DNA of 21,593 nt from Hydnum rufescens UP504 (GCA_014904985.1 MU129000.1:206027-227619), one strand, 5' to 3'. Counted from the stretch's first letter, positions 1 to 12,290 are shown. A program made the numbers and translations. The notes: generated by a model from the sequence alone, not told the origin.

Positions 1-219
1 ATCCCTGAGAGTGGGGATCCAAGTCGTTTCAGGCACCTTCCTTTCCCCCGCTCTTTCCTTGCTGCTCAAAACCGTCGGCCTCCTAGAATTGCCTTCACCT
101 CAACCAATTCTGTTATTGACCTGGACGGCGGAAATCCTACTCCGGGCACTCGCGTCCAGATCTGGGGAAATGGCTCACCTAACGAGGTCTGGTTCTTCGT
201 ACCGAAGGTTTTATTGTGA
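1..219 (+). CDS. Ricin-B-like lectin, 3' end only (copy L0)
   Basis: This is the C-terminal part of a one-domain beta-trefoil lectin cut by the window edge; family members bind carbohydrates. Seen: the end of an exon (1-32), an intron (33-86) and the last exon (87-219) ending in TGA. The last exon reads VIDLDGGNPTPGTRVQIWG and later VWFF, which fits the third trefoil repeat with its Q-x-W motif (VQIW). Two differences from the near-identical copy L1: the intron begins GC (GCACC) instead of GT (GTACC), and the L1 stop TGA is TTA here, so two Leu codons are added before the next TGA. GC-AG introns can be spliced, so the copy may still be expressed. The rest of the gene lies left of the window. 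The family call is firm; functionality is unknown. Confidence 0.75.
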   Translation: MPESGDPSRFRHLPFPRSFLAAQNRRPPRIAFTSTNSVIDLDGGNPTPGTRVQIWGNGSPNEVWFFVPKVLL

Positions 220-569
220 GTCCTAGGATTTCATTCGCTGACTTTAGTCTCGTCATCCCAAGGTTCCATACAGGGGTCGATGTGACATCTTCCTGTCTCA
301 TACACCGATATCAAATGTGCGACGAATTGTTCCATTGAGAACGATGTAATTTCTACTTGTGTTGCCACTTGTCCATCTCATCCGTACTTGGTAATGTTTG
401 GAATACCCTCGACAGACGCAGGCCTTGGAGCTTGAGAGAAAAGGGAGTCATAAACTGAGAAGGCAGATGCTATTAAATCTCGGCACCGACGTGAAGGTGT
501 GGCGGTGAAGCTCTATTTTATATACCCTGTGGCCGCCCCTAAGGTAATAGCGTAATAGCCAAAGCGCCC
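2..569 (+). repeat. Recent direct duplication, copy A (partner 1951-2518)
   Basis: Positions 2-569 match 1951-2518 almost base for base, at an offset of 1949-1950. Only scattered substitutions and one or two single-base indels are visible. The block covers the end of a lectin gene, its last intron and about 350 bp of 3' flank. It ends in the shared string GTAATAGCGTAATAGC just before the copies diverge. It implies a recent tandem duplication of a unit of about 1.95 kb. Confidence 0.93.
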
Positions 570-592
570 ATTTTGATTTATACAGTGGTTCT

Positions 593-860
593 CATCCTCC
601 TGTCCGATACACCACCGATATCAAATATGACATCTGCGACAAATTGTTCCCTAGATGTAATTTCCAGTTCTTGCCAATCCCATCCATACTTGATAACATT
701 TGGAATACCCTCGACAGACGCACACCTTGAAACTCGAAAGAAGATGGACTGAGTCATTATTAATAAACTGAGAAGGTAGATGCTATTAAATCCTGGCTTG
801 CTTCGGCACCGAGGACGTGTGGGGGTGCAATCGGGGTGGAAGTCTATTTTATATACCGCG
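593..860 (+). repeat. Diverged orphan copy of the lectin 3' flank
   Basis: This stretch resembles 292-535 of copy A. Shared strings include GATATCAAAT, GGAATACCCTCGACAGACGC, GATGCTATTAAATC and CTATTTTATATACC, with many substitutions and small indels. No lectin exons precede it, so it is an older copy of the 3' flank alone. With copy A it fills most of 220-860. I see no gene there. Confidence 0.75.
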
Positions 861-969
861 TAGCTATAGGGTGATAACCGAGCCCACCATGGAATTTCAC
901 ATATATGCGAATGTGTTTCTAGTCTGGTTTACCACTATTTACAGAGGTTTGATTTACGGGAGTACATTG

Positions 970-1135
970 CTATTTCCGGTACCCGAGGCTCAGTCGCAGA
1001 GATTGAGAATCCGGCCGTGTTCCAGTGTCGAGAAGAGACAATATGAATTTGTTCTTATTCTGGGCCTTGGAATGACTAAGTGCAGCGATGCCCCAAATCA
1101 TCCTTATGTTCCTCGGATAGTTTGAGGACCCTCTA
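970..1135 (+). repeat. Diverged direct repeat (partner 2736-2877)
   Basis: Both copies run from CTATTTCCG through CGAGGCTCAG, GATTGAGAATCCGGCCGT, CGAGAAGAGACAA and CTTGGAATGACT to AGTTTGAGGACCCT, with substitutions and indels in between. Small open frames cover copy 1 but are not conserved in copy 2, so I treat it as noncoding. The stretch 1136-1396 continues up to the L1 promoter and shows nothing else I recognise. Confidence 0.7.
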
Positions 1136-1396
1136 TCAGCAAAATCAATTGCTCCAGGCTTCAAAGGCCGGAAGCCAGATTCCGAAGGCCCATCCCACTG
1201 GCAGTCATTTTTGCCTCATCCTGTTAAATCACGTGATTTATCTGGTACCTCAACAGGGAATACAATCTCCTATGGCTTGCGTCTATGAAAGGGTCCTGGA
1301 CGAATCGGGCCCCACTGCCAGGCACGAATCAGAATTTCATGTCACCTGTCGCCCCTTTACCAGCATCTTTGGGTGATCTTCACCATGATAATTGCC

Positions 1397-1415
1397 TTCT
1401 CGAAGATATAAGAAC
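1397..1415 (+). promoter_or_regulatory. Shared core promoter motif of lectin copy L1
   Basis: TTCTCGAAGATATAAGAAC lies 46 nt before the L1 start codon. The same block, CTCGAAGACATAAGAAC with one or two changes, sits 44-50 nt upstream of the starts of P1, P2 and M1. It contains a TATAAGAA-like core and is followed by a C-rich stretch, which fits a TATA element and initiation region. Its fixed distance in four copies is the evidence; binding is not shown. Confidence 0.55.
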
Positions 1416-1460
1416 CACACCTCCACAATCAGCACTAGTTGCAGTGCATCCCTCCCAACC

Positions 1461-2163
1461 ATGGCCCTCGAATTCGGATTACCCTATACCGTAAGGTCCA
1501 CCATTTGTGCATCTCATATACGGAGTCCATAACCCCTTCTCAAACTAGATTATCAATGCCAGGGCCGGCACTGCTTGGATCTCGACGCAAACAACAATAA
1601 GGTGAAGGTTATTGTTGCAGTTTGAAATGTATCTTTGCTCATCGTATTGAATGTGCAGTGCGTTTATTATCATGTTCTTAATGGGTCGTGCCACTTCCAA
1701 TGATACCGTGGTAGGTATGTAGCCAGATTTCCCATTGATGGAAACACCAACCAGCAGGTTTGTGTTCCAACCCACCGTACTCTTCTCAGTCTGTACTTAC
1801 CGCGTCGTCAGTGGATTCTCGAAGATGCTGGTGATGGCTTTGTTCGCATCAAGAACTTGAACGGCCTCGGGAAATATTTCTGTCTCGAGGGTGACATCTC
1901 GAACGGCACACGTGCGATCTGTAGCGCTCACCAACAGACCTGGAGGATCTTCCCTGAGAGTGGGGATCCAAGTCGTTTCAGGTACCCTTCCTTTCCCCCG
2001 CTCTTTTCTTGCTGCTCAAAACCGTCGGCCTCCTAGAATTGCCTTCTCCTCAACCAATTCCGTTATTGACCTGGACAACGGAAATCCTACTCCGGGCACT
2101 CGCGTCCAGATCTGGGGAAATGACTCACCCAACGAGGTCTGGTTCTTCGTACCGAAGGTTTGA
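1461..2163 (+). CDS. Ricin-B-like lectin (copy L1), complete frame by canonical splicing
   Basis: Small one-domain beta-trefoil lectin, expected to bind sugars in the cytosol or as a defence protein; no signal peptide is seen. Exons 1461-1490, 1549-1601, 1715-1757, 1812-1981 and 2037-2163, joined at GT...AG sites, give 140 codons plus TGA with no internal stop. Seen: MALEFGLPYT start, NTNQQW across the third junction, HQQTWRIF (Q-x-W of repeat 2) and VQIW near the end. Oddity: exon 2 is one base shorter than in M1 and M2 (53 against 54 nt). This puts its second half in a different frame from the conserved DL-D-NNNK sequence but makes the exon 2/3 junction fit. The start was chosen by alignment with the other copies and the promoter 46 nt upstream. 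It is the best candidate for an active single lectin here. Confidence 0.72.
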
Positions 2164-2518
2164 TTGTGAGTCCTAGGATTTCATTCGCGACTTTTAGTCT
2201 CGTCATCCCAAGGTTCCATACAGGGGTCGATGTGACATCTTCCTGTCTCATACACCGATATCAAATGTGCGACGAATTGTTCCATTGAGAACGATGTAAT
2301 TTCTACTTGTGTTGCCACTTGTCCATCTCATCCGTACTTGGTAATGTTTGGAATACCCTCGACAGACGCAGGCCTTGGAGCTTGAGAGAAAAGGGAGTCA
2401 TTAAACTGAGAAGGCAGATGCTATTAAATCTCGGCACCGACGTGAACGTGTGGCGGTGAAGCTCTATTTTATATACCCTGTGGCCGCCCCTAAGGTAATA
2501 GCGTAATAGCAAGCGCCA
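1951..2518 (+). repeat. Recent direct duplication, copy B (partner 2-569)
   Basis: This is the second copy of the block described at 2-569. It contains the end of exon 4, intron 4 and exon 5 of L1 plus its 3' flank. Here the intron has a normal GTACCC donor and the original TGA stop, so copy B keeps the probable ancestral state at both sites that differ in copy A. Confidence 0.93.
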
Positions 2519-2735
2519 TGGAAATGATTTGCTCCCGACATTGGCTGTATTTTCCCAAAGGCATCCAGGGCTCGCCAGGACACTTGGATCATCGGAAGGA
2601 CAGGAAGCCATTTTCAGTTTAATGTTCTCAAGTGCAACTTTACTTCTAGCTATATTAGAGAAAGAACTATCAAGGCGTAGTCACTTTACGGTGAACAAAA
2701 CAATGGAGATTTCTTCACATAATGCAAATTAATTT

Positions 2736-2877
2736 CTATTTCCGTTACTCGAGGCTCAGCTGCGGAGATTGAGAATCCGGCCGTCGAGAAGAGACAACAT
2801 GTGTCTACTGGCTTGGAATGACTGAGCAAGTACAGCGGCATGCCTCTTCATGTTCCTCGCGCAGTTTGAGGACCCTT
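2736..2877 (+). repeat. Diverged direct repeat (partner 970-1135)
   Basis: Second copy of the repeat described at 970-1135. It lies at the same place relative to the 3' flank of L1 as the first copy does relative to the orphan flank, so it belongs to the same older duplicated unit. The stretch 2519-2735 between them shows only short open frames that I cannot support as genes. Confidence 0.68.
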
Positions 2878-2905
2878 CAGCGCTGCCCCCTACATCGAAT
2901 AATTT

Positions 2906-3600
2906 CTAGGTGTCGAGACACCATGCAAGGAGATTCACAATGGTACTCCATTTCGCCGACTTGAGATCCGCTCGATAGAATTCGAATTCGAGATCGAATA
3001 GGGCACCTAATGGAGCGCGGAATAACGAGCAGCCTTGTGGTCGAGCGTTCTTGGTAAGATGGGCGACCTGGCGGATATGAGCAGTTGGGAACTTGGCCGC
3101 GGCCTCGGACCGAGCCGTATCTATAGGATTACGTTACAGGTGCCAGCCTCTAGCTTCATGGGCATATGTAACTAGATATGGTCAAGCGGATTGCAGCCGC
3201 TTCGGAGAATGGGCGAGTCTAGAACGGACATCGCGTCGGATTGTTCTTGGCACGAGTAGCGTCAACTTTCTGTCAATATACAGAGCGACTCTTTCCGTCG
3301 AGAAGAACAGTGAGGCCATCCCTGGCAATTGACTACGCACCAACCATCGTTCGCCGACCATTGAAATAGTGTCCACGAAGTACTCGAAAAATGTGCTGCA
3401 ATAAATGAGTGCGAGAGACACAGTATCGGTTGCAGCGTCATGCGCAAATCACGCTATTACAATGCGGTTGCAGAGATCTGTGGGACCGTGCATGGGCTCG
3501 AATGCCGTGGCTAGGCAGATGATGTGGACCATCTCTCGCGAGACTCTGCACACAGCCCTGTGTGTGTAGGACGCCCACACGGGGAAGACTTTGCACAGAG
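2906..3600 (-). pseudogene. Eroded unrecognised gene on the minus strand
   Basis: Several minus-strand stretches look like decayed exons. Frames at about 3430-3600 read VFPVWASYTHRAVC and FEPMHGPTDLCNRIVIA, then a stop; 3182-3421 reads LALIYCSTFFEYFVDTIS; 2906-3127 reads an open frame with the piece LFDLEFEFYRADLKSAKWST ending in TAG. The first part is repeated in the diverged copy at 11440-11660 (VFPVWASYTYRAVC, FEPMQGDPTGLCNRIVM), and the protein is kept better than chance would suggest, so it was probably once coding. FFEYFVDTIS faintly recalls cytochrome P450 sequences, but no haem-binding motif is visible and I do not assign it. Stops and frame changes make it non-functional as read. Confidence 0.3.
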
Positions 3601-4378
3601 GGTACCAGTGAACATTATCGCGCGCCGAAGAGTCTCCACCGATGTCCGTGTAACCACTGCGGCTGCGGGGCTTTTACGAACCCGGGTCCGAAAACGATTC
3701 CTTATCAGGAGATCATCGACAAACCATCCATTTCATGGAATAGTCCGCCCGTGATCACCTGAGTGAGCGCGAAGTGGATCGGAGTCCGATCTCTGCCTAG
3801 AAAAATATAACAGGAAATATGCACTGAGAAAGCGCCTCGATAGTGCTTTAAGTATGAACAACGGTAATGATCCCCATCTAGATCATATCATCGCCATGAG
3901 AGTCACGTTTCCAAACGTTTTCCAAAAGCTAACGCCAGCAGGAATGACAGGTGACAGCCCAGATATCCCCAATAAGAACGGAGCATAAGCAAGATGACAT
4001 GCCACGCCATGGAAATATCGATTGACACGACAAGTACTGAAACATCGTACCAACAGTACCATCACCAGCGGTAATGTCCGGTGCAAGTGACGACTGACAA
4101 CCCTCCGGTACTGGTTACGAGACTGCGACTCTGCAGCAGGAGTAGCGACTTCTACTGAGCCTGTAAAAGCTTGCGGCTGGCGTGCAGTGACAACAAGATA
4201 GTTTCTGGAGATTCCCAGTGAATTCGATACGATATCTTGATCTTACTCTGCTTCTGTCATACAAGACAGAATCTGTATGTCTCGCTCGAATAGGTGGAGC
4301 TCAATCAGAAACTGACGTCACCTGTCACGTCTCTGTCTCTTTCGGGATCTCTTGGTGATCTTGCCTGTGACAATCGAC

Positions 4379-4397
4379 TTCTCTGAGACATAAGAAC
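4379..4397 (+). promoter_or_regulatory. Shared core promoter motif of lectin copy P1
   Basis: TTCTCTGAGACATAAGAAC-type block 50 nt upstream of the P1 start, matching those of L1, P2 and M1. ATAAGAA replaces the TATAAGAA of L1. Confidence 0.5.
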
Positions 4398-4446
4398 TAG
4401 CTCCTCCACGACGGTGCTCTTTCAAGTTGCACCCTCCCCTTGAATC

Positions 4447-5171
4447 ATGTCTTTCCAAGGCGGATCAACCTATGTTGTAGGACCCACCACTTGCACATCT
4501 CATATATGACGTTCGTAACCTTCTCCTCAACTAGTTTGTCAACTGTCAAGGCAGGCACCGCTGCCGATCTCAGTGGAGGGAACAATAAGGTCAGAGTCAT
4601 CTGTGACAGTTCGGCCTATGTCCCTTTCCTCACCATGCTAGCTGTGCAGTGCGTTTATTATCATCATGTTACTCATGCACGATGCCGTTTCCAATGAGAC
4701 CGTCGGTAGGGACATAATCGGATTTGGGACTCATAGAGGCACCAATCAGCAAGTGCGTGTTCTAACTCGTCGTACCCTTGTCACACTTACTTAACGTGTT
4801 CTCAGTGGACTCTTGAAGACGCTGGTGAAGGTTTCTTCCGCATCAAGAACGGCAGTGGAAAATATCTCTCTGTCGAGGGCCACGTCCAGAACGGCGCCCG
4901 CGTTATCGGCAGTGATCATCAGCAGACCTGGAAGATCCTCCCTGACGATCAGCATCCAAACGAACAAGGCTACATCAGGTACCGTTCTTCGTTTCCCGTC
5001 TCTTTTACTCGCTGTTCATCACCGCCGGCTTCGCAGAATTTTCGTGCCTGGACTCATTTCAATCTCGACCTCGAGGACTTTGGAAATCCTGCTCCGGGAA
5101 CTCGCGTTCAGCTTTGGGAAAAGACACCCGGAAAGAACCAGGCCTGGTTCTTCCAATCTCCGCAGCAATGA
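4447..5171 (+). pseudogene. Ricin-B-like lectin (copy P1), two frameshifts
   Basis: Same five-exon layout as L1: about 4447-4476, 4535-4589, 4710-4752, 4806-4978 and 5037-5171. Seen: start MSFQGGSTYV, GTHRGTNQQ at the end of exon 3, then WTLEDAGEGFFRIKNGSGKY and HQQTWKIL in exon 4, and a last exon whose conserved frame ends NQAWFFQSPQQ-stop. Two lesions break the frame relative to the family: an extra C near 4543 in exon 2, and a missing A near 5052 in the last exon (GGACTC where P2 has GGAACG). Splice sites are intact. The second lesion is a run-length change (AA to A), so a sequencing error is possible. Exon 4 is the best-preserved lectin segment in the window. Confidence 0.75.
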
Positions 5172-5984
5172 TCATGATGATGTCATTTGTGACTTGTAAC
5201 CCTACATATCTTTGCCCCATCTGATGTACTATAGCCCAATACCAAAGAACTGAGGAAACCCGCCGCGAAGGAGATTCGAGTCGCAAGGCGAGAAAAGATT
5301 CATATCAATTATTCTCCTTGCAAGGCCAAGGGCAGGGAGTGTATTGTCCCTTGCCTCGAAATGAATTTGAATCTAATATCTCTTACGTTTAAGTAAGAAA
5401 GGGTTTTGGAATGAGGTTGTCAGGTGACCTGACAACTTCCATATTTAGTATAATTCTTCCATGGCAGTGCTTCCAGGGCAGTGCAACCTCGGCTTCACCC
5501 ATATTTCGGAGTAATCCATGTCACGAGGAAACGGATACTGCAACGTTCTCTCTTTATCTCAGGCTTCCACTCATTCTCCCTTTAATTCTCAGTGGTCAAT
5601 TGAGCGTGATGTGAATTCGTTACCAGACACCCCTAGCTCGATGGTTCCACCTTGTCAATGGTGTTTGTGTGACTAGAATCGTTCTAATCATCGGTGTCCA
5701 TATAGCTCTACCGTTCGGGTTGCAGGAGCTATCACTAGAACGCGCGGCCAATCGTCTTCTCTCGTTCGTTCCATGGATCCAAGACGGATGGACTGATTTG
5801 ACTTTTGACTCATTTTTGCTTCGAAACACGCCATAACCTCATCGGCCTACCGTACACGCCCGAATCGTTGGGTCCGCCTCCTCCCAGTACGATATATATC
5901 CCAATCCAAGCACCCTTGCCTCCTACTTCGAATTTCGAAATCCGCGAGTGAATCCGTTGATGCAAGTTCACTTCTAATCTATAA
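5172..5984. other. Intergenic stretch after P1
   Basis: The first 160 bp belong to the duplicated lectin 3' flank. Beyond that there is one short inverted repeat, TTGTCAGGTGACCTGACAA near 5419-5437, which is a 19-nt palindrome. Near 5690-5840 a minus-strand frame contains ADEVMACFEAK, matching the end of the hypothetical protein at 6570-6965. A TATA-like TCTATAAATG precedes the frame at 5985. I see no complete gene. Confidence 0.5.
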
Positions 5985-6495
5985 ATGAGCTACCCTTCGA
6001 TCGCTCGAGGTCAAGGGTGTTTAGGTACTGGGTGCCGAGCTCTTGCAGTCGGTGCTGGTATTGGTCGTCATAGTGGGAACGTCCTTCATCAGGTCTTTAA
6101 GCTCCTTACCCATGGTAATATTCCTCCCGATGGTTCGGGTACTGGCTCGGCGGACCTGGAATTGGCAAATGCGAAAACCATCACTGAAAACGAAGACCAT
6201 GCCAGGAGCAATAGCTAGCTTCTTCTCTCGGAGGGTGTCAAACCTTTACGGGATCCCTTTTCCACACCTCGCCTTCCAACTCGCACAATCAGATCCCACG
6301 TTCAAGGGTTCAAGGATGCTGGCGTGGAAGCCCTGAGAGAATATTTGACACTCGGGCGCAAGGAACTATTGACCTCACTTCTCAAAGCAGGTTCCCTTCG
6401 GCGCTCACAATCTTCCTTGACGTTCTGCGATGAAAGGGGGTGCTGCAGATATTCTCCGACTTGCATCTTCACATACGAACCCCCTCCTACTTGAT
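5985..6495 (+). pseudogene. Unrecognised coding-like frames with a break
   Basis: Frames here look protein-like but do not join. One frame from about 6043 ends with LYGIPFPHLAFQLAQSD then PTFKG. The next frame continues with FKDAGVEALREYLTLGRKE and LLTSLLKAG and ends near 6493. The switch falls at AAGGGTTCAAGG near 6305-6312; loss of one G from the GGG run would connect them. An alternative start at 5985 opens a different 77-codon frame. I do not recognise the protein, and the true start and introns are unknown. It may be an exon remnant or a gene with a one-base error. Confidence 0.25.
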
Positions 6496-6569
6496 CATCA
6501 GTCCTCAATCTCACCTATCCTCAGTGTTTGACAAAGCCTCGGACCTCCCAAAGACGGCCCTTCATGATC

Positions 6570-6965
6570 TTAAAGCACCCCGCTCTTTTGAAAACGCGCC
6601 ATAATCTCATCGGCATGAACACCGGATACTCTGTTATCGGATGTATTTCGAAGCACGAGCGCACCAATATCGTTCTCGCTGGGGAACGTACAGTAGCTTA
6701 ACTGGATCTCGGTCGTTCGGTCTGCTTGTAAGGGGCAGACACGACATAGGGCAATGTTAGGTGGGCCCCAATAACGTTGTTTATCAGCTGGGTCCTGGTT
6801 CACGAATATACTCTGCATCTCCAGTATTGAAATCTGGAGTTGCCACTGACTATCTGAACCACCACCCGCACAAGCCCCAACCGGAAATCCGCCGAACGAC
6901 AACACGCCAAACAACATTGCGGCAAACAACGACTCGTCCAACGACAACATACCAAATGAGAACAC
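6570..6965 (-). CDS. Hypothetical protein, possibly secreted (131 aa)
   Basis: Uninterrupted 131-codon minus-strand frame. Residues about 12-35 (LFAAMLFGVLSFGGFPVGAC) are hydrophobic and resemble a signal peptide or membrane segment. The rest is soluble, with MQSIFVNQDPADKQRYWGPP, four further Cys/His-poor stretches and the end GVHADEIMARFQKSGVL. The last part is repeated as ADEVMACFEAK in a second minus-strand frame near 5690-5840, so this end was once duplicated. The DNA encoding the N-terminus is a degenerate ACGACAACA repeat, which also opens a TTTR-rich frame on the other strand, so part of the frame could be chance. Family unknown. Confidence 0.35.
   Translation of the reverse strand: MFSFGMLSLDESLFAAMLFGVLSFGGFPVGACAGGGSDSQWQLQISILEMQSIFVNQDPADKQRYWGPPNIALCRVCPLQADRTTEIQLSYCTFPSENDIGALVLRNTSDNRVSGVHADEIMARFQKSGVL
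6895..6960 (+). repeat. Degenerate ACGACAACA minisatellite
   Basis: Short imperfect tandem repeat of units such as ACGACAACACGCCAAACA and ACGACTCGTCCAACGACAAC. It lies within the N-terminal codons of the minus-strand hypothetical frame. Confidence 0.5.
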
Positions 6966-7107
6966 GTTAAACGAACCACATCCGCTGTAACGGGCATGGA
7001 GGTAAGTTTTTTTTTTTCCTCTTTAATTAATTTTCCTTTCATTATTCTACGACACAGGACTCTACCTGTACAAACAAACAGTCGAGAACGCACACGTTAA
7101 GCCGCGC

Positions 7108-8208
7108 ATGAACCCGCACGAATGTCCGGCCCTCAATAACGCGACAAGTAAGGTACAATCCCACACCTGCTTTGGCGGATTAGTTTTTTGATTACAGTGC
7201 CTTTTTAGTTTTTTAACTTATCATTCTTTATAGGTCATTCACATCAGAATCCGCACAACCCCCAGTCAAATATCCACCACATGAAAACCGCGCCCGGCGA
7301 AGGAAAACACGTCGCCAAACACACCAAAAAAACGAATGAATCAACCCACAATGCGAAAGAAAGCCCGCCACCCCTCCAATCATACGAGAATGCGCATGCT
7401 AAGCTGCGTGTCAAGCTTGGCTCTATCGAACCAGGTCAAAGTCGCATTATTGGTATAGAAGCCTAAGATTGCTGACTCTTTTCAGAACCGAGGGATTCTG
7501 ACAAGACCAAATGTAATACATTGTCACATGAATCCGATGTCGAGTATCCTCTGTGGTCTTAGGCTCGTTTCGGAGATCAACTCTACCACTCCAGCTCGTC
7601 TTCCCGAGTTTCCGGTCCCCCCAAACCAACCACCCCTTCGGCGTATGTATCCAGAGTACATCAACGGCCACCCCAGCGCCCCCGGCTGGGATCCCGCTGC
7701 CGCTATAGGCACCATGCTCGAACACATACCTACTCTTCCACTGTCTATTGCTGATCCTCTACGTCAGGTCGTGGATGTCGCATCAGGGATTATCCGCACT
7801 ATGGAGGACATGCTTCAAAACAGGGATGACTGTGCACACCTTATGAATCAAGTCGTGAAATTTCTCCAATCTCTGGTGGACGACTTGACGATGAGTAAGG
7901 TGCCTATTCTCGATGGTACGCCAACCGCGGCCAGGCTATTTGCTCTAAAGAGGTTGGTTCTCCATTGCCATTGGATACCCTCTTCACTCAGATCCGTCTC
8001 TTTCGGTGGTAGCAACTTGATGTCAATCCAAGAGAATACAGAGCGCTGGTCCCATTTGGGAGCGCTGGGCGCCTACGTGAAGAGTGAGGAGATTAAAGTC
8101 GCGATATCAAGGCACACAGACAATCTGATGGATTACTTCAGCACCTGTCAGGTGGGCGCATGCCTAACACCGTCATTCTTGAAGTGAAGTCATACTGACC
8201 TTATCAAG
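7108..8208 (+). pseudogene. MLKL/STAND-like N-terminal domain protein, truncated
   Basis: This resembles the N-terminal part of Agaricomycete STAND (NLR-like) or MLKL-like proteins, whose four-helix domain is linked to cell-death signalling. Suggested exons: 7108-7147, 7234-7434, 7486-7952, 8013-8151, with canonical introns of 86, 51, 60 and 57 nt; the 60-nt intron also reads through in frame. Seen in order: a basic, low-complexity region (TAPGEGKHVAKHTKKTNEST), SYENAHAKLRVKLGSIEP, a Pro-rich stretch LPEFPVPPNQPP, and the helical segment ADPLRQVVDVASGIIRTMED then LQNRDDCAHLMNQVVKFLQS, ending in YVKSEEIKVAISRHTDNLMD. Breaks: the frame shifts near 7545-7560, and after 8208 it stops within about 20 codons, so no nucleotide-binding or repeat domain follows. 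The domain call rests on recalled family resemblance (NRDDCAHL, SEEIK-AI-RH-DNL). Confidence 0.55.
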
Positions 8209-10815
<2,607 letters not shown>

Positions 10816-11456
10816 GTATTTCTGTACGTCAATCCTATTGTGTTATGCTACAGGTCCTTAGACCCACGAGACTATTCCACACTGAGGACGAAACTGCACG
10901 ACCTAAGCCTCGGCCCTTGGTCCGCCACGAGGCTCCTGCTATCGGAGATCTGACGAGCAGCTGGTACATGGATCTCATGGAGGCGTTATGGAATAAAGAG
11001 AAGTTAAAACACCTTAACCTAAAGACTACTTAACAGGCGGAAAAAAATACGTAACCGAAGACTGACGTCAAGTTACTGTTTGTCGTGTGTTCAACCGGCC
11101 TTTTTCTTACTTCTCTTGTTGTCAGATTCGATAGGGGGATCCGTAATGTTGTTGCGGGTGTTCGACACATCAGACTTTTTGTCGCATTCCATAGGGTCAT
11201 CGTGCGATGTATCATAGCACATGCGGTCGTGTTCAGATGACGGAGCGAAATCACCATGATGGCATTTATGGGTGTTGAATGCGTCGGAAGGGCAGGACTG
11301 TAATGTTGTAATGAACACAAGGTTTTTTGTGCACCCTGCGTGAGCAGCGGTGATCGGGGCTCGTTGGAAGTAGGTAATGTCTTCTATTTGGAAGTGCCGC
11401 TGAGTCTTGGATCCAACGGGCACGAATAGGAGCCATTATGTTCATGTGCACAGGAA
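10816..11456. other. Downstream of RVB2: two unrecognised frames
   Basis: A + frame at 10845-11033 ends SWYMDLMEALWNKEKLKHLN; it follows a stretch bounded by GTATTTCTG and CTACAG that could be a 37-nt intron. A minus frame at 11091-11423 encodes 110 residues with RHFQIEDITYFQRAPITAAH, then a hydrophilic, charged end (KRSKKKAG). Neither is recognised. Both may be exons of unknown genes or chance. Confidence 0.25.
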
Positions 11457-12227
11457 AGGAGTGCGAGGAACATTGTATCGGCGACGTCTGTGCCAATCAC
11501 ACCATTACAATGCGGTTGCAGAGACCTGTGGGATCGCCCTGCATAGGCTCGAACGCCCTGGCTAGGCGGGTCATAGGGGCCACTTGTCGCGGGACTGTAC
11601 ACACAGCCCTATATGTATAGGACGCCCACACCGGGAAGACTTTACAGATGGTACCAGTGCGACGGCACTTTGGCGGTCTCCTCCGCCAAAGAGCCTTCAC
11701 CTATGTCGAAGTTTGATCTCTGCCCTGGACAGATATGACGGGGCATATGCACTGAGAAAGTGCCTCTATAGTGCTTTAAACATGACAAGGGTAATCATCG
11801 CTATTTAGAATCACCGTATCCAAAATTTCCAAAAGCTAACGCCGGCAGCAAGACAGGTGACATGGCCCAGAAATTTCCCCAATCAGATCGGAGCAAGAGC
11901 AAGATGGCACGCCAAGGGATCGATTGAAACGATATAAACAAGCTGAAAACATCGCGGGACGAGGATACCGCCACTCGAACGTCCGGTACAATTGAGCAAT
12001 GAACTGGCGAGCACAGCAGTAGCGACCACTACCTGCTAAAGCTTGTGACTGGCACGCGTCGGGAATAGTTTCTGGAGATTCCCGGTGGATTCGATAATAC
12101 TCGTTCTCATTCTACTTCTAGTCTTGTCTGGTTCCTCGCGTACGAATAGGTGGAGCTCAATCAGAATCTGATCTGACCTCTTAGTTCTCCTTCGAAATCT
12201 CTTGGCGATCTTGCCTGTTCCAATCAA

Positions 12228-12247
12228 CTTCTCGAAGACATGAGAAC
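12228..12247 (+). promoter_or_regulatory. Shared core promoter motif of lectin copy P2
   Basis: CTTCTCGAAGACATGAGAAC ends 44 nt before the P2 start. The ATAAGAA core found in P1 and M1 reads ATGAGAA here, so the TATA-like element is mutated, in line with the decay of the gene. Confidence 0.5.
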
Positions 12248-12290
12248 TGCCCCTCTACGACAGTGTCCGTGCACCCCCTCCTCTTTAATC

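Larger units (their letters stand above)
3411..5335 (+). repeat. Old segmental duplication, arm 1 (partner 11457-13046)
   Basis: This segment and 11457-13046 share a long series of matches in the same order: ATTACAATGCGGTTGCAG, TGCACTGAGAAAG, TCCAAAAGCTAACGCC, TAGTTTCTGGAGATTCCC, AATAGGTGGAGCTCAATCAG, then the complete lectin unit and its 3' flank to the CTTGCAA region. Arm 2 is shorter by about 330 bp because of deletions. The upstream part (3601-4378) carries no gene that I can support. Confidence 0.85.

Noticed and set aside
817..1125. 102-codon + frame with a Kozak-like CCACCATGG inside it
   Set aside because: It spans an orphan 3' flank and the 970-1135 repeat, and the reading frame is not kept in the 2736-2877 copy.
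3182..3421. Possible cytochrome P450 fragment (FFEYFVDTIS)
   Set aside because: The resemblance is limited to one short segment; no haem-binding Cys motif, ExxR or PERF-type motif was found nearby.
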